Positions 51,216 to 60,841 of a DNA stretch of 64,000 nucleotides are shown here, piece by piece. Each line of letters starts with the position of its first letter. Positions within the stretch are counted from its first letter, which is position 1. The translations under genes and the position numbers were made by a program. Below the pieces are notes generated by a model. That model saw nothing but the letters and a program-made list of their open reading frames with translations. It was not told where the DNA came from and did not search any database. The DNA comes from Paeniglutamicibacter kerguelensis (GTDB lineage Bacteria; Actinomycetota; Actinomycetes; Actinomycetales; Micrococcaceae), in contig NZ_JAGIOF010000001.1 of NCBI RefSeq assembly GCF_017876535.1, positions 2,604,001 through 2,668,000 on the forward strand, given 5' to 3'.

Positions 51216-53054
51216 TTGTCTCAACTCACCGCCACCGGCGTCGGGCTGGCCGTTTCCGCGGCCCTGCTCTATGTGGTGTTGCGCTTCTTCGTCGCCAACC
51301 CGGCCGCACGCGACAGCACCAAGGCCATCTCCAGCCACGCCTTGTGGACCGCTGCCATCGCCTTCCTCGCCACCGGCACGGCCGGGCTGGCCAACCTCTG
51401 GGCCAATCCGGACCCGAACTACCCCAGCGAAACCAGCGCCCCCGCGCTGGTCATGCACGCCGCGGCCCCCGGCATCTGGCTGGGCATCATCTACACCCTG
51501 GGCCAGTTCACCTGGCCACGGCACCTCAAGCCCGTGCGCTCGGCATCCCTGGAAGTCCGCAGCATCAAGACCGTCATTCCCAAGTTCCTGGCCGGGCTTC
51601 TCTTGGTGTGCACGGTGATCAGCAACGTGGCCATAGTTTTCGCCTGGAGCGACCCCGGCGCCCCGAGCCGGGTGGGTACCGAGTCGTTCAGCTCCTACGA
51701 CCAGACCTACATCGACGGCGTGCCCGTGGACGAGGACGGCTATCCCGTGGATGAATACGGGAACCTCTTGGACGAGGAAGAGGCCGAAGAAGCAGCCGAC
51801 CAGCCGTTCGTTCCCTCCATCACCGGCACCCGCCCCGGAACCGTCGTCGGCCCCTACCTGCTCGGCGGGCTGGCGCTGGTGCTGGCATCGGTCGCCGCAG
51901 TCACGGCCCTCGTGGTGCGCCGCCCGCCGCTGGACGCGCTGGATGACGAGGGCAACTCGGTGTTGCGCACCACCTGGATCAACAGGTTGCTGCGCACCGC
52001 GATCATCATCGTCGGCGGGTTCGGGGCCGCGTCCGTGACCTACATGGCCGAGTCCATGAGCGCCCGCGCAGAATGGGCCATTCCCGTGAGCGACCCCGGG
52101 GCTGGTTTCGACCTTGCTGTCCAGGACCAGACCAATGCCCTCAATATGACCACCACCTTGTGCATGCTGCTCTTGGTCATCATCGTGCTGGCCTGCCGGC
52201 CGCCGTCGCTGAACCATGTTTCGCCGGGCACCGCAACCCGCCTGACGGATTCCCCTTCCGCCGCCTACAGCACAGCGCGTGATTTCCTGTTGCTGGCCCA
52301 GTGCGCCTCGATCGTTGCCCTCGCGTTCCTGGGGATGCTTCCAGCCTGGACCACTGGTTACACCGAGAGCCAGACGTGGGAAGTGGTCAACGTCGACGGG
52401 CAGGGGGTGCAGAACCTCATCTCATCCAGCGGACCAACAAGGTTGGCCGAACTGTCGTCCTTCGCCATTTCCATGCTGATTGTCATTGTCGGGTACTTCC
52501 TCATCCAGGCGCTTGCCGCCTACGTCGTCTCCAACAGGCTGGGCAACGGCACCTCACTGGAGAAGCCTCGCACCGACTTACTGCCCCATTGGTTCACGGT
52601 GGTTCTGGCCGTTGCCCTCACCACGGCACTGGCGAGCATCGCAACGTTCCTGTTGAAGGGACTGCCGACCCTTGCCGCCGCGGCGTGGTGGATGCTGGGA
52701 CTCCTGCTGCTGGCCGGATTGTCGGCCCTGACGCTGTTTCGAATGGCCGCAGGCCGCCCGGCACTGCGCGAAGTCGGCATCCGCGAGGACCATGATCTGC
52801 GCGTCGTCGTCGCCCACCGTGGAGCCCGCATGTTGGGTGGCGTCGCATTCTTCATCGCCGGCATCCTGGGCACCCCCAGATACTGGGTGCCGGCAAACGC
52901 GGTCCACGGACAAGGCATCGATCCGGAGCTCGACGCCTCCGGATTCCAGATCGTGTGCCTGATTCTCGGCGCAGTATTGTGCATCTTGCCTGCGGCCACG
53001 GCTTACCGGTCCCCCATGCCCAACACCAACGGCCTGAGCGTGAGCCAGCGTTGA
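51216..53054 (+). CDS. large multi-pass membrane protein
   Basis: A 612-residue protein from TTG 51216, preceded by GGGGG. About 12 hydrophobic helices are spread over its length. An acidic loop near residues 165-200 (YIDGVPVDEDGYPVDEYGN, then LLDEEEAEEAAD) may bind cations. No transporter family motif is recognised. Its stop overlaps the start of the gntR gene (TTGA). The paired YtrA-like regulator suggests an envelope or drug response. Confidence 0.75.
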   Translation: MSQLTATGVGLAVSAALLYVVLRFFVANPAARDSTKAISSHALWTAAIAFLATGTAGLANLWANPDPNYPSETSAPALVMHAAAPGIWLGIIYTLGQFTWPRHLKPVRSASLEVRSIKTVIPKFLAGLLLVCTVISNVAIVFAWSDPGAPSRVGTESFSSYDQTYIDGVPVDEDGYPVDEYGNLLDEEEAEEAADQPFVPSITGTRPGTVVGPYLLGGLALVLASVAAVTALVVRRPPLDALDDEGNSVLRTTWINRLLRTAIIIVGGFGAASVTYMAESMSARAEWAIPVSDPGAGFDLAVQDQTNALNMTTTLCMLLLVIIVLACRPPSLNHVSPGTATRLTDSPSAAYSTARDFLLLAQCASIVALAFLGMLPAWTTGYTESQTWEVVNVDGQGVQNLISSSGPTRLAELSSFAISMLIVIVGYFLIQALAAYVVSNRLGNGTSLEKPRTDLLPHWFTVVLAVALTTALASIATFLLKGLPTLAAAAWWMLGLLLLAGLSALTLFRMAAGRPALREVGIREDHDLRVVVAHRGARMLGGVAFFIAGILGTPRYWVPANAVHGQGIDPELDASGFQIVCLILGAVLCILPAATAYRSPMPNTNGLSVSQR

Positions 53055-53434
53055 GCGCACTTGTCACCGTCGATTTGCGCGACGCCACTCCCCCGTTTGA
53101 ACAGATCCGCACACAGATCGCCTCGCTGATCGCCGTCGGCCGACTCGCCGACGGCTCGCGTCTGCCCACGGTGCGGTCCCTGGCTTCAGACCTTGGCGTG
53201 GCAACCGGCACTGTGGCCCGCGCCTACAAGGAACTCGAGGCGGCCGGACTCATCGAGAGCCGGCGGCGTCTCGGCACCGTAGTCACCCACCCCCCGGCCG
53301 GCGACGGCGAGACAAAGGCCGACCACGAGATCGAGCTCAGGATCTCCGAACTGGTAGCAGAGGCACGTACAGCGGGCATAGACGACGAGACACTGCTGGC
53401 CTTGGTCCGGGGCCGGCTGCGCGCCACCGACTAG
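53051..53434 (+). CDS. GntR-family regulator, YtrA-like
   Basis: A 127-residue protein, the usual size for the YtrA subfamily (winged helix plus short dimerising tail). The helix-turn-helix reads PPFEQIRTQIASLIAVGRLA, then LPTVRSLASDLGVATGTVAR. The TTG start overlaps the membrane-protein TGA, coupling the two. It probably represses the operon through the 46-bp palindrome. Confidence 0.88.
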   Translation: MSALVTVDLRDATPPFEQIRTQIASLIAVGRLADGSRLPTVRSLASDLGVATGTVARAYKELEAAGLIESRRRLGTVVTHPPAGDGETKADHEIELRISELVAEARTAGIDDETLLALVRGRLRATD

Positions 53435-53676
53435 CGCCAAGGCACGAAGTTGAAGGCCCCGGCGCACCGCGGGTTGCCGCGTTCATCTACAACAACCAGG
53501 CCGATGCCGCCACCATGGTGCCGTAGCGAACTGGGTTTGCCAGCGGCCGCACAGCCGGTGCCGCCACTCCCCGGGACCGGATCATCGCTTTGGCTTTCAT
53601 GGTGATCATGAGCGCATTTCGCGTGTTCGTCACGCCAGTAGCCGGCTGATTCGCCGTGCCCGACTACACTTAGCAG
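53435..53676 (+). promoter_or_regulatory. thyA upstream region with leaderless promoter
   Basis: A 242-bp gap with no intact gene. TACACT (53665-53670) lies six bases before the GTG start of thyA and there is no Shine-Dalgarno, so transcription likely starts at the initiation codon. A minus-strand frame near 53440-53530 looks protein-like but has no start or family match. Confidence 0.45.
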
Positions 53677-54480
53677 GTGACGATTCAAACCCCATACGAA
53701 GACTTGCTGCGTGAAGTCCTGGCCCACGGCAACGCCAAGGGCGACCGGACCGGCACCGGCACCTTCAGTGTTTTTGGCCGCCAAATGCGCTTTGACCTGT
53801 CGGAATCCTTCCCGCTGATCACCACCAAGCGCGTCCATTTCAAGTCCGTGGCAGTGGAACTTTTGTGGTTCCTGCGCGGGGACTCGAACATCTCCTATCT
53901 TCAAGAGAACGGCGTGAAGATCTGGGACGAATGGGCGGATGCCGAGGGCGAACTCGGTCCGGTGTACGGCGTGCAGTGGCGCTCATGGCCCACGGCCGAC
54001 GGCCGACACATCGACCAGATTTCGCAGGTCATGGATTCGCTGCGCGAGAACCCCGATTCCCGCCGCCACATCGTCTCGGCGTGGAACGTCTCGGAGATCG
54101 AGAACATGGCACTGCCGCCATGCCACGCCTTCTTCCAGTTCTACGTCGCCGACGGCAAGCTTTCCTGCCAGCTCTACCAGCGCAGCGCAGACATGTTCTT
54201 GGGCGTCCCCTTCAACATCGCCTCCTACGCATTGCTGACCCGCATGATGGCGGACCAGCTGGGCCTCCAGCCCGGCGAGTTCGTCTGGACCGGCGGCGAC
54301 ACCCACATCTACGCCAACCACCTGGAGCAGGTCAAGGAACAGCTCTCCCGCGAGCCGTACCCGTACCCGCAGCTGCGCATCACGCGCACCCCCGATTCAA
54401 TCTTCGAATACACGGTCGACGACTTCGTCATCGAGGATTACCAACACCACCCGACGATTAAGGCCCCCATCGCCGTATGA
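53677..54480 (+). CDS. thyA: thymidylate synthase
   Basis: Converts dUMP to dTMP with methylene-THF; 267 residues from GTG 53677. It shows [20 protein letters not shown], the catalytic cysteine in [32 protein letters not shown] and [12 protein letters not shown]. The ATGA overlap with folA gives the usual thyA-folA coupling. Confidence 0.98.
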   Translation: MTIQTPYEDLLREVLAHGNAKGDRTGTGTFSVFGRQMRFDLSESFPLITTKRVHFKSVAVELLWFLRGDSNISYLQENGVKIWDEWADAEGELGPVYGVQWRSWPTADGRHIDQISQVMDSLRENPDSRRHIVSAWNVSEIENMALPPCHAFFQFYVADGKLSCQLYQRSADMFLGVPFNIASYALLTRMMADQLGLQPGEFVWTGGDTHIYANHLEQVKEQLSREPYPYPQLRITRTPDSIFEYTVDDFVIEDYQHHPTIKAPIAV

Positions 54481-55049
54481 GCAACCTGAATTCCAGCGCC
54501 GGACACCGCGCCGAGACCACCACCCCCGAACGACTCGGCATGATCTGGGCGGAGGCAGCAAACCGTGTCATCGGCTTGAACGGGAGCATGCCGTGGCACC
54601 TGCCCGAGGACATGGCCCATTTCAAGCGCACCACCCTTGGCCACCCGGTCATCATGGGCCGCAAGACCTGGGAATCGTTCCCGGAAAAGTTCCGCCCGCT
54701 GAGCAACCGCACCAACATCGTCATCACCCGTGATGCATCGACCCACGCCGCTCTGAGCGCCGCGGGTGCCACCCCCGTTTCCTCGCCGGAGGAAGCACTG
54801 GAGGTTGCGCGCGCCAGCGACGGCGCCGAGGAGATCTGGGTCATCGGCGGCGGGGAAATCTACACGGCACTGGCCACGAAGGCCAACCTGGCGATCGTCA
54901 CCGTGATCAACGACAGCTTGAAGGGCGACACCATCGCCCCGGCATTGGACGCGGCCTGGACCATGGCCATGAGCGAGCCGGACACCGGATGGCTGAAGTC
55001 GGCCAACGGCACCGAATACCGCATCGAGGCATGGGAGCGCGCCGCGTGA
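54477..55049 (+). CDS. folA: dihydrofolate reductase
   Basis: Regenerates THF after ThyA; 190 residues with an 18-residue leader before [20 protein letters not shown]. Family motifs [34 protein letters not shown] and [10 protein letters not shown] are intact. It overlaps thyA by four bases and the following membrane-protein gene by four (GTGA). Confidence 0.97.
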   Translation: MSNLNSSAGHRAETTTPERLGMIWAEAANRVIGLNGSMPWHLPEDMAHFKRTTLGHPVIMGRKTWESFPEKFRPLSNRTNIVITRDASTHAALSAAGATPVSSPEEALEVARASDGAEEIWVIGGGEIYTALATKANLAIVTVINDSLKGDTIAPALDAAWTMAMSEPDTGWLKSANGTEYRIEAWERAA

Positions 55050-55285
55050 AGGACAGCCTAAAGGCGCTGAAGACCCACCCCGAGGCACTTTTTGTCTTGG
55101 GCTACATGTTCTTCCCGCTCTTTGCCCTGATCTTTGCGGGCCTTGGCCTGTTCCTGATCCTGACCGGCTCCAAGATCATGGGCCTGGTCCTGCTGCTTAC
55201 GCTGACCCAGGTCTTTGCCTTCAGTTCGCTCTGGGCCGTTGGTGCACGCAAGAAGTTGCTGGCCGAAGAAGACAAGAAGCCGTAA
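55046..55285 (+). CDS. small membrane protein after folA
   Basis: A 79-residue protein from GTG 55046, overlapping the folA stop (GTGA). Two hydrophobic segments (ALFVLGYMFFPLFALIFAGL and IMGLVLLLTLTQVFAFSSLW) lead to a basic/acidic tail (ARKKLLAEEDKKP). Function unknown; translationally coupled to folA. Confidence 0.75.
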   Translation: MKDSLKALKTHPEALFVLGYMFFPLFALIFAGLGLFLILTGSKIMGLVLLLTLTQVFAFSSLWAVGARKKLLAEEDKKP

Positions 55286-55319
55286 CACCGGGGCCTTCGG
55301 GCCGCCGCACCATGAAGGC

Positions 55320-55357
55320 CGCCGTGCCCGAGGGATTTTTTCCCTTCGGGTGCGGCG
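55320..55357 (+). terminator. putative terminator of the thyA-folA operon
   Basis: An imperfect inverted repeat (CGCCGTGCCCGAGGGA with TCCCTTCGGGTGCGGCG) with a T-rich loop lies 34 bp past the stop, followed by CCTTCGTTTGG. Strength is moderate. Confidence 0.55.
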
Positions 55358-55474
55358 TCCTTCGTTTGGTGACGTGGCATGTCCCGGCAGCGCACGCCCG
55401 GGCAACCCGCGCGGTGCCGCCCGTGTGGCGTAACCAACTCCCCAATCGCGGGCCCGAAGCCTTAAGATGGGTTC

Positions 55475-56593
55475 ATGACTTCTTCCGTTGGCTTTGTCGG
55501 TTACCGCGGCATGGTTGGCTCTGTTCTGATGCAACGCATGCAGGACGAGGGCGACTTTGCGAATCTCGATCCCGTGTTCTTCTCCACCTCCAAGGCAGGT
55601 GCTGCTGCCCCGGCATTTGCCGAAGGCGCACCCGCGCTGCAGGATGCCTACGACCTGGACACCTTGGCCAAGCTGCCGATCATCGTCACGGCCCAGGGCG
55701 GGGACTACACCAAGGCCGTGCACGGCGACTTGCGTGCCCGCGGCTGGAACGGCCTGTGGATCGATGCCGCATCGACGCTGCGCATGAACGACGACTCGGT
55801 CATCGTGTTGGACCCGATCAACCGCAACGTCATCGACGCCTCGCTGGCCTCGGGGACCAAGGACTTCGTGGGCGGAAACTGCACCGTCTCCTGCATGCTC
55901 ATGGGCTTGGGCGGGCTGTTCAAGAACGGCTTGGTCGAGTGGGGAACCGCAATGACCTACCAGGCCGCTTCCGGCGGCGGCGCCCGCCACATGCGCGAAC
56001 TGCTCACCCAGTTCGGCACGATCAACGGCAATGTCTCCGTGGAACTCGACGATCCGGCCTCCGCGATCCTCGAGATCGACCGCAAGGTCCTGGCCACGCA
56101 GCGCGGCGGACTCGATGCAACCCAGTTCGGCGTGCCGCTGGCCGGTTCGCTGATCCCGTGGATCGACTCCGATCTGGGCAACGGCCAATCCAAGGAAGAG
56201 TGGAAGGCCGGGGTCGAAACCAACAAGATCCTTGGCAACACCGACGCCAACAAGGTCATCATGGACGGCCTGTGCGTGCGCATCGGCGCCATGCGCTCGC
56301 ACTCCCAGGCCCTCACCCTCAAGCTCACCGAGGATCTTTCGGTGGCCGAGATCGAGAAGCTGTTGGCCGAGGACAACGAGTGGGCCAAGGTCGTTCCCAA
56401 CACCAAGGACGCCACGGTTGACGCACTGACGCCGGTTGCCGCATCAGGCACCCTGGACATCCCGGTGGGACGCATCCGCAAGCTCGAGATGGGCCCGCAG
56501 TACATTTCGGCGTTCACCGTCGGCGACCAGCTGCTGTGGGGCGCCGCCGAGCCGCTGCGCCGCATGCTCGCGATCGCGCAGGGACGCCTCTAG
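55475..56593 (+). CDS. asd: aspartate-semialdehyde dehydrogenase
   Basis: Second step of the aspartate family pathway (Lys/DAP, Thr, Met). It has 372 residues with [17 protein letters not shown] at the NADP site, the nucleophilic cysteine in [30 protein letters not shown], and the His region [16 protein letters not shown]. Length and motif match the form named for Gram-negative Asd rather than the shorter typical Gram-positive one. The ATG lies six bases after TAAGAT (55463-55468), without a Shine-Dalgarno: a leaderless promoter. Confidence 0.95.
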   Translation: MTSSVGFVGYRGMVGSVLMQRMQDEGDFANLDPVFFSTSKAGAAAPAFAEGAPALQDAYDLDTLAKLPIIVTAQGGDYTKAVHGDLRARGWNGLWIDAASTLRMNDDSVIVLDPINRNVIDASLASGTKDFVGGNCTVSCMLMGLGGLFKNGLVEWGTAMTYQAASGGGARHMRELLTQFGTINGNVSVELDDPASAILEIDRKVLATQRGGLDATQFGVPLAGSLIPWIDSDLGNGQSKEEWKAGVETNKILGNTDANKVIMDGLCVRIGAMRSHSQALTLKLTEDLSVAEIEKLLAEDNEWAKVVPNTKDATVDALTPVAASGTLDIPVGRIRKLEMGPQYISAFTVGDQLLWGAAEPLRRMLAIAQGRL

Positions 56594-56675
56594 CCCTTGG
56601 GCTGAATGGTTCAGCAAGTTCGATGCCGGGTTCCGGCGGCCTTTTGGCCGCGGAGCCCGGCATTTCTTGTTCGGT

Positions 56676-57815
56676 CTAGCCCTCGCGGAATTTCAGGTAG
56701 CCGTTCATGCGCGAATGCATCCGGCCCAGCATGCCCGCCGGCGACCCGGCCTCGAAGGGCACCGCAACCGTACGGGTTTCCCTGCCCTTGGTCTCCACCT
56801 GCCAGGTGCCGACGGTTTGCCCGCCGCTGACCAGCGTGCGGCGGAAGACCCCGTTGCCGCCCGGGGCGATGGCCTCCGAATGCTCCGGGGCGAGCGTGGC
56901 GGAGCGGTCCTTGTAGCCGAGCAGGAATTCGTCGAAGCCGGGCAGTGCTAGCACGCTGCGCGCCCCGGGGGCGTCGTCCCAGAGTGCATCGATTTCCTGC
57001 GCGAGATGGTAGGCACTGCCGCCGAGTTCGCGGGTGGCCAGTTCGTCGCCCAGGGCTTCCAGTGCAGCCCGCACGGGTGTCAGCCCGAGGCCCAGCCACC
57101 AGGCGCAGTCGGCAACCGTCGCCGGCCCGTGCGAGCGGAAATAACGCAGGACAATCTCCCGCAGGGCCAGTTCGGGGGTCTCGGCGGTTGTTTCGGGGAC
57201 CGCGCCGGGCGACCACCGGCTGCTGGCCATGAACAACTGGCGCGTTCCGGACCCGGGTTCCATGCGGCCCTGCACGATCTGCCCGCCCAGGCTCAGCGCC
57301 ACCAGCAGGTGGTAGCCGCGCTGCCCGGAAACATCCGATCCGGCGGCGGAGATTGCCTCCATCAACTCGGAGCGGCTTGCCCCCGCCGTGCCGCAGCGCT
57401 CCACGACCACCGGCAGCAGTGATTCGAGTTCCGCCTCGGTGATGTTTTCACTCCGCCAGGTGCCCGCCGCCAGTGCCTTGATGCGCGGCCCGGTGACAAG
57501 CAGCAATCGGTGGAGCAGCCGTGGATCCAGGAACATGAGGGTTCCGCGGGCACCCCAGGAACGTACGATGCCACCGGACTCGAGTGCCGCATGGACCTCG
57601 GCCATGGTGCTTCCGGGCAGCCGCACGCCCAGCGCCCAACACGCCTGGGCGAGGTCCTGGGCCTGCACCATGCCCAGGCGGGAGACAACCATCTCCGGTG
57701 TGGTTGCCGCGTCCATTCCCGGAACCGCCTTCGGGAGCAGGCCCTGTGCGGCCAGTCGCAGCCGTGCCACACGGAGCTTGTCGCTGCGTGTCATCGGGGC
57801 AGGTGCGGTGGCCAT
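56676..57815 (-). CDS. winged-helix DNA-binding protein, AlkZ/YcaQ-like (HTH_42)
   Basis: A 379-residue protein. The N-terminal part has MVQAQDLAQACWALGVRLPG, the QxQ-type motif of the AlkZ/YcaQ glycosylase superfamily, followed by SWGARGTLMFLDP and the C-terminal FDEFLLGYKDRSA, all typical of HTH_42 proteins. Some relatives excise alkylated or cross-linked bases; whether this one does is not known. Confidence 0.8.
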   Translation of the reverse strand: MATAPAPMTRSDKLRVARLRLAAQGLLPKAVPGMDAATTPEMVVSRLGMVQAQDLAQACWALGVRLPGSTMAEVHAALESGGIVRSWGARGTLMFLDPRLLHRLLLVTGPRIKALAAGTWRSENITEAELESLLPVVVERCGTAGASRSELMEAISAAGSDVSGQRGYHLLVALSLGGQIVQGRMEPGSGTRQLFMASSRWSPGAVPETTAETPELALREIVLRYFRSHGPATVADCAWWLGLGLTPVRAALEALGDELATRELGGSAYHLAQEIDALWDDAPGARSVLALPGFDEFLLGYKDRSATLAPEHSEAIAPGGNGVFRRTLVSGGQTVGTWQVETKGRETRTVAVPFEAGSPAGMLGRMHSRMNGYLKFREG

Positions 57816-57849
57816 GGTCGGTCTCCCGGGTTGTTGGAGGCTGCAGCTG

Positions 57850-58926
57850 TTAGAGGCTGCAGCCGATCAGCAGCGGTTCGTTGTGCAATTCGATGCCGAA
57901 GCGTTCCTTGACGCCGGCGCGCACGGCCCGGGCGATGGCCAGGATGTCCTCGCTGCCCGCTCCCCCGCGGTTGGTGATCGCGAGCGTGTGCTTGGAGGAC
58001 AGCGAGGCGCGGCCTCCCGCCACGGCTTCGCCCGCGGTGCCGGGCAGGCCGTAGCCCTTGCCGAAGCCGGCGCGGTCGATCAGCCATGCCGCGGAGAGCT
58101 TGACCTTGCCCGGCTCGGCGGCCGGGAAGTTCGGGGCGCCCTCCGGCAGCGTTTCCAGCACGGAGGCGTTGACGATCGGGTTGGTGAAGAAGGACCCCGT
58201 CGAGTAGGTGTCGCGGTCGGATGGATCGAACACCATGCCCTTGGAGGCGCGCAGTTCCAGCACCTTGCTGCGCACCGCTCCGGAGCCGGTCCGCTCGCCC
58301 GCCTGGACGCCGAGCGAGTTCGCCAGTTCCTTGTAGCGCACGGGTGCGGAGTCGGGGCGGCGTTCGAGTGCGAAGCTGACCGAGAGCACCACGAATTCCG
58401 GGGACCCCTCGTTCGTGGTGCGCTTGAGCAGCGAGTCCCGGTAGCCAAAGCCCAGGCCCGCATTGCCAAGGACAGTGGTGCGGCCGGTGGAACGCTCGAA
58501 CACGCGGACCTCCAAAAGGCTGTGGGCCACTTCCGCCCCGTAGGCGCCCACGTTCTGCACCGGGGTCGCGCCGGCCGAGCCGGGGATGCCGGAGAGCGCC
58601 TCGAGGCCGCTGAGCCCGGCGGCCAGGGTCTGCGCGACCGCGTTGTCCCAGGGGTGGCCCGCGGCGATGTCCACGCGGATGCGCCCGTCGCCCAGTTCCC
58701 CGGCGATTTCCACGCCGTGGGATTCGATGTGCAGCACCGTTCCGTCGTAGCCGGCATCGTCGACCACCAGGTTGGACCCGCCGGCGATGATCAACAGGCG
58801 CTCCCCGCGGGCGTCGGCCCCGGAAACCGCCGCAATGATCTCTTCCTCGGTGGTGGCGCGCACCAGGGTGCGGGCCGGGCCGCCGACGCCGGTGGTGGTC
58901 ATCTGGGAGAGCAACGGGGAGTTCAC
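57850..58926 (-). CDS. murB: UDP-N-acetylenolpyruvoylglucosamine reductase
   Basis: Makes UDP-MurNAc for peptidoglycan; FAD enzyme, 358 residues. It shows TTTGVGGPARTLVRATT, the FAD-binding IIAGGSNLVVDDAGYDG, SGIPGSAGATPVQNVGAYG, GYRDSLLK and the catalytic serine region STGSFFTNPIV. It lies 34 bp downstream of the winged-helix gene's start, reading the same way. Confidence 0.96.
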   Translation of the reverse strand: MNSPLLSQMTTTGVGGPARTLVRATTEEEIIAAVSGADARGERLLIIAGGSNLVVDDAGYDGTVLHIESHGVEIAGELGDGRIRVDIAAGHPWDNAVAQTLAAGLSGLEALSGIPGSAGATPVQNVGAYGAEVAHSLLEVRVFERSTGRTTVLGNAGLGFGYRDSLLKRTTNEGSPEFVVLSVSFALERRPDSAPVRYKELANSLGVQAGERTGSGAVRSKVLELRASKGMVFDPSDRDTYSTGSFFTNPIVNASVLETLPEGAPNFPAAEPGKVKLSAAWLIDRAGFGKGYGLPGTAGEAVAGGRASLSSKHTLAITNRGGAGSEDILAIARAVRAGVKERFGIELHNEPLLIGCSL

Positions 58927-59020
58927 TGTTTCTTGCGCCTGTTCTGGGAATGCCTGCCGGCGCGGATGCCGGCGGTCTGGAGATCGGGTGGTGATGGGAT
59001 CCGGGGCCGTGCCGGGAGCG

Positions 59021-59050
59021 GCCGGCAGCGGCCGGCAGCGGCCGGCAGCG
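59021..59050. repeat. three copies of a 10-bp tandem repeat
   Basis: GCGGCCGGCA is repeated three times in the spacer between the MFS gene and murB. It is a simple GC-rich direct repeat with possible stem formation; no function is assigned. Confidence 0.8.
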
Positions 59051-59054
59051 GGAT

Positions 59055-60377
59055 TTACTCTTTGATGGTAGCCGCGCCGACGGACGTTTGCCCGTCGGGC
59101 TCCGTTTCCGGCTCGGGCTTTTGTTCAGGGGTGGACTTGCGTTCCGGCGTGGATTCTTGTTCCGGAGTCGTCTTGTGTACCGGGGCCGTGGCGCCGGCCA
59201 GCACGAAGGACATAACCACCAGCACCCCCACGGATGCCAGGGCATTGAGCAGCCCGATGCGGTCTGCCAGCAGGCCCAGCAGCGGGGGCCCGCCCAGGAA
59301 CGCGCCGTAGCCGATGGTCGAGACCACCGAGACGCGCGCCGCGGCCCGCATGGGGTCGTCGGACGCCGCGGTCATCGCGATCGGGAAGCTCAGCGCCACG
59401 CCCAGGCCCCACAGCACCAGCGCGGCCATCGCCACCTGGATCGAGGGACCGAAGACGAAGAGCAGCAGTCCGGCCAGCGCGCTTGCGGCCGAGACCCGCA
59501 TGACAAGGACCCGCCCGAAGCGGTCCAGGGCGCGGCCGCCGAGCATCCGCGCCGTGGTCATCGCGGTCACGAACACCCCGTAGCCCAGGGCCCCGACGGT
59601 GTTGGCCGAACCGTAGCCGTCGGAGAGTGCGAGGGCCACCCAGTCGCCCGCGGCGCCCTCGGCCAGCGCCATGCCGAGCACCAGCAGACCCAGGACCAGG
59701 GTGCGGGGTTCGCGCCAGGCCGCGGCCAGCAGCGCCTTGTTGGAGGGTCCGCTGCCGGTGCTTGTGGCATCGGGCCCGAAGGTTCGGGCGCCTCCGTGGA
59801 CCAGCAGGAGAACGACCAGCGCCATGAGCCCGAAGTGCCAGGCGATCGACAGGTGGGTTGCCGCGCCGATCGCCCCGGCGGCCGCACCGACCACCGTTCC
59901 CACGGAAAAGAAGCCGTGCAGCGCGGGCATGATGCCCTTGCCCAGCGCCCGCTCCATAGCCGCGCCCTGGACGTTGGAGGCGACGTTCCAGCTTGCCGTT
60001 CCCATGCCCTGGAGCGCCAGCGCCAGCCCGGTCAGGGCCACGGAGCCGAAGACCGCCGAGCCGATGCCGACCCCGGCCATGGCCAGCGACGCGAGCGTCG
60101 CGCCAAGCACCAGGGTGCGCTTGGATCCCAGCCTCATCACGATGAAGCCGGAGGCGGAGACGGACAGGAAGGAGCCCGCGGTCATGCACAACAGCAGCAG
60201 GCCGACCTCCCCGTGGCTCAGCCCCAGCGCGTCGCGCACCGAGGGCAGCCTGGCCACCAGCGTGGAGATGACAAGCCCGGAGGCGAAGTACGTGGCGATG
60301 ACGCCATTGCGCCAGGGCAGCACCTCGGGGTTGGCCACGGCCTTCACAGGCCGGGGTCTGGCCGTGCGGCCCGCCAT
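59055..60377 (-). CDS. MFS transporter
   Basis: A 440-residue protein with 12 predicted helices. SLPSVRDALGLSHGEVGLLLLC, GFIVMRLGSKRTLVLG and LGGRALDRFGRVLVMR are MFS loop motifs between helices. The C-terminal cytoplasmic tail repeats the pattern T-P-E-x-(K/E)-S (about residues 405-430), a low-complexity extension. The substrate is unknown; it resembles FucP/YybO-type permeases. Confidence 0.87.
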   Translation of the reverse strand: MAGRTARPRPVKAVANPEVLPWRNGVIATYFASGLVISTLVARLPSVRDALGLSHGEVGLLLLCMTAGSFLSVSASGFIVMRLGSKRTLVLGATLASLAMAGVGIGSAVFGSVALTGLALALQGMGTASWNVASNVQGAAMERALGKGIMPALHGFFSVGTVVGAAAGAIGAATHLSIAWHFGLMALVVLLLVHGGARTFGPDATSTGSGPSNKALLAAAWREPRTLVLGLLVLGMALAEGAAGDWVALALSDGYGSANTVGALGYGVFVTAMTTARMLGGRALDRFGRVLVMRVSAASALAGLLLFVFGPSIQVAMAALVLWGLGVALSFPIAMTAASDDPMRAAARVSVVSTIGYGAFLGGPPLLGLLADRIGLLNALASVGVLVVMSFVLAGATAPVHKTTPEQESTPERKSTPEQKPEPETEPDGQTSVGAATIKE

Positions 60378-60400
60378 GGCGCCGCGCCGGGGTTCGTTGC

Positions 60401-60841
60401 TCAGAATTGCACCAGAGCCTGCGCCTTGACCAGCACCTTGGTTCCCTCGAGCGTGACCGTCAGGTCCACCCGCGCGGTGCGGGCTTCCTCGTCCAGCGCA
60501 CCGATCGCGCCGCTGATCTCGACGGCGGTGCCCGCGTGCTCGCTCGGGTTGCTGCCGGCCGGGTCGGCCACCGGCACCGGCTTGGTGAAACGGGTCTGGT
60601 AATCGATGACCGCGCCGGGGTTGCCCACCCAGTTGCTGACCAGCTGCACGGCCGAGCCCATGGTGAACATGCCGTGGGCGATGACGCCCGGCAGCCCGAC
60701 CTCGGTCGCAAAGCGTTCGTTCCAGTGGATGGGGTTGAAGTCCCCCGACGCGCCCGCGTAGCGCACCAGGTCCGCGCGGTTCACGTGGATGGTGGTGGAA
60801 CCGATGTCCATGCCCTTTTCAAGGGTTGCAAAGTCGATCAT
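60401..60841 (-). CDS. MaoC-family dehydratase, HadB-like
   Basis: A 146-residue hot-dog enzyme with the catalytic D/H pair in YAGASGDFNPIHWNERFA and IAHGMFTMG. Its ATG shares a base with the stop of the preceding HadA-like gene (TAATG). Together they form a heterodimeric R-specific 3-hydroxyacyl dehydratase, likely for fatty-acid or acyl-CoA metabolism. Confidence 0.9.
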   Translation of the reverse strand: MIDFATLEKGMDIGSTTIHVNRADLVRYAGASGDFNPIHWNERFATEVGLPGVIAHGMFTMGSAVQLVSNWVGNPGAVIDYQTRFTKPVPVADPAGSNPSEHAGTAVEISGAIGALDEEARTARVDLTVTLEGTKVLVKAQALVQF

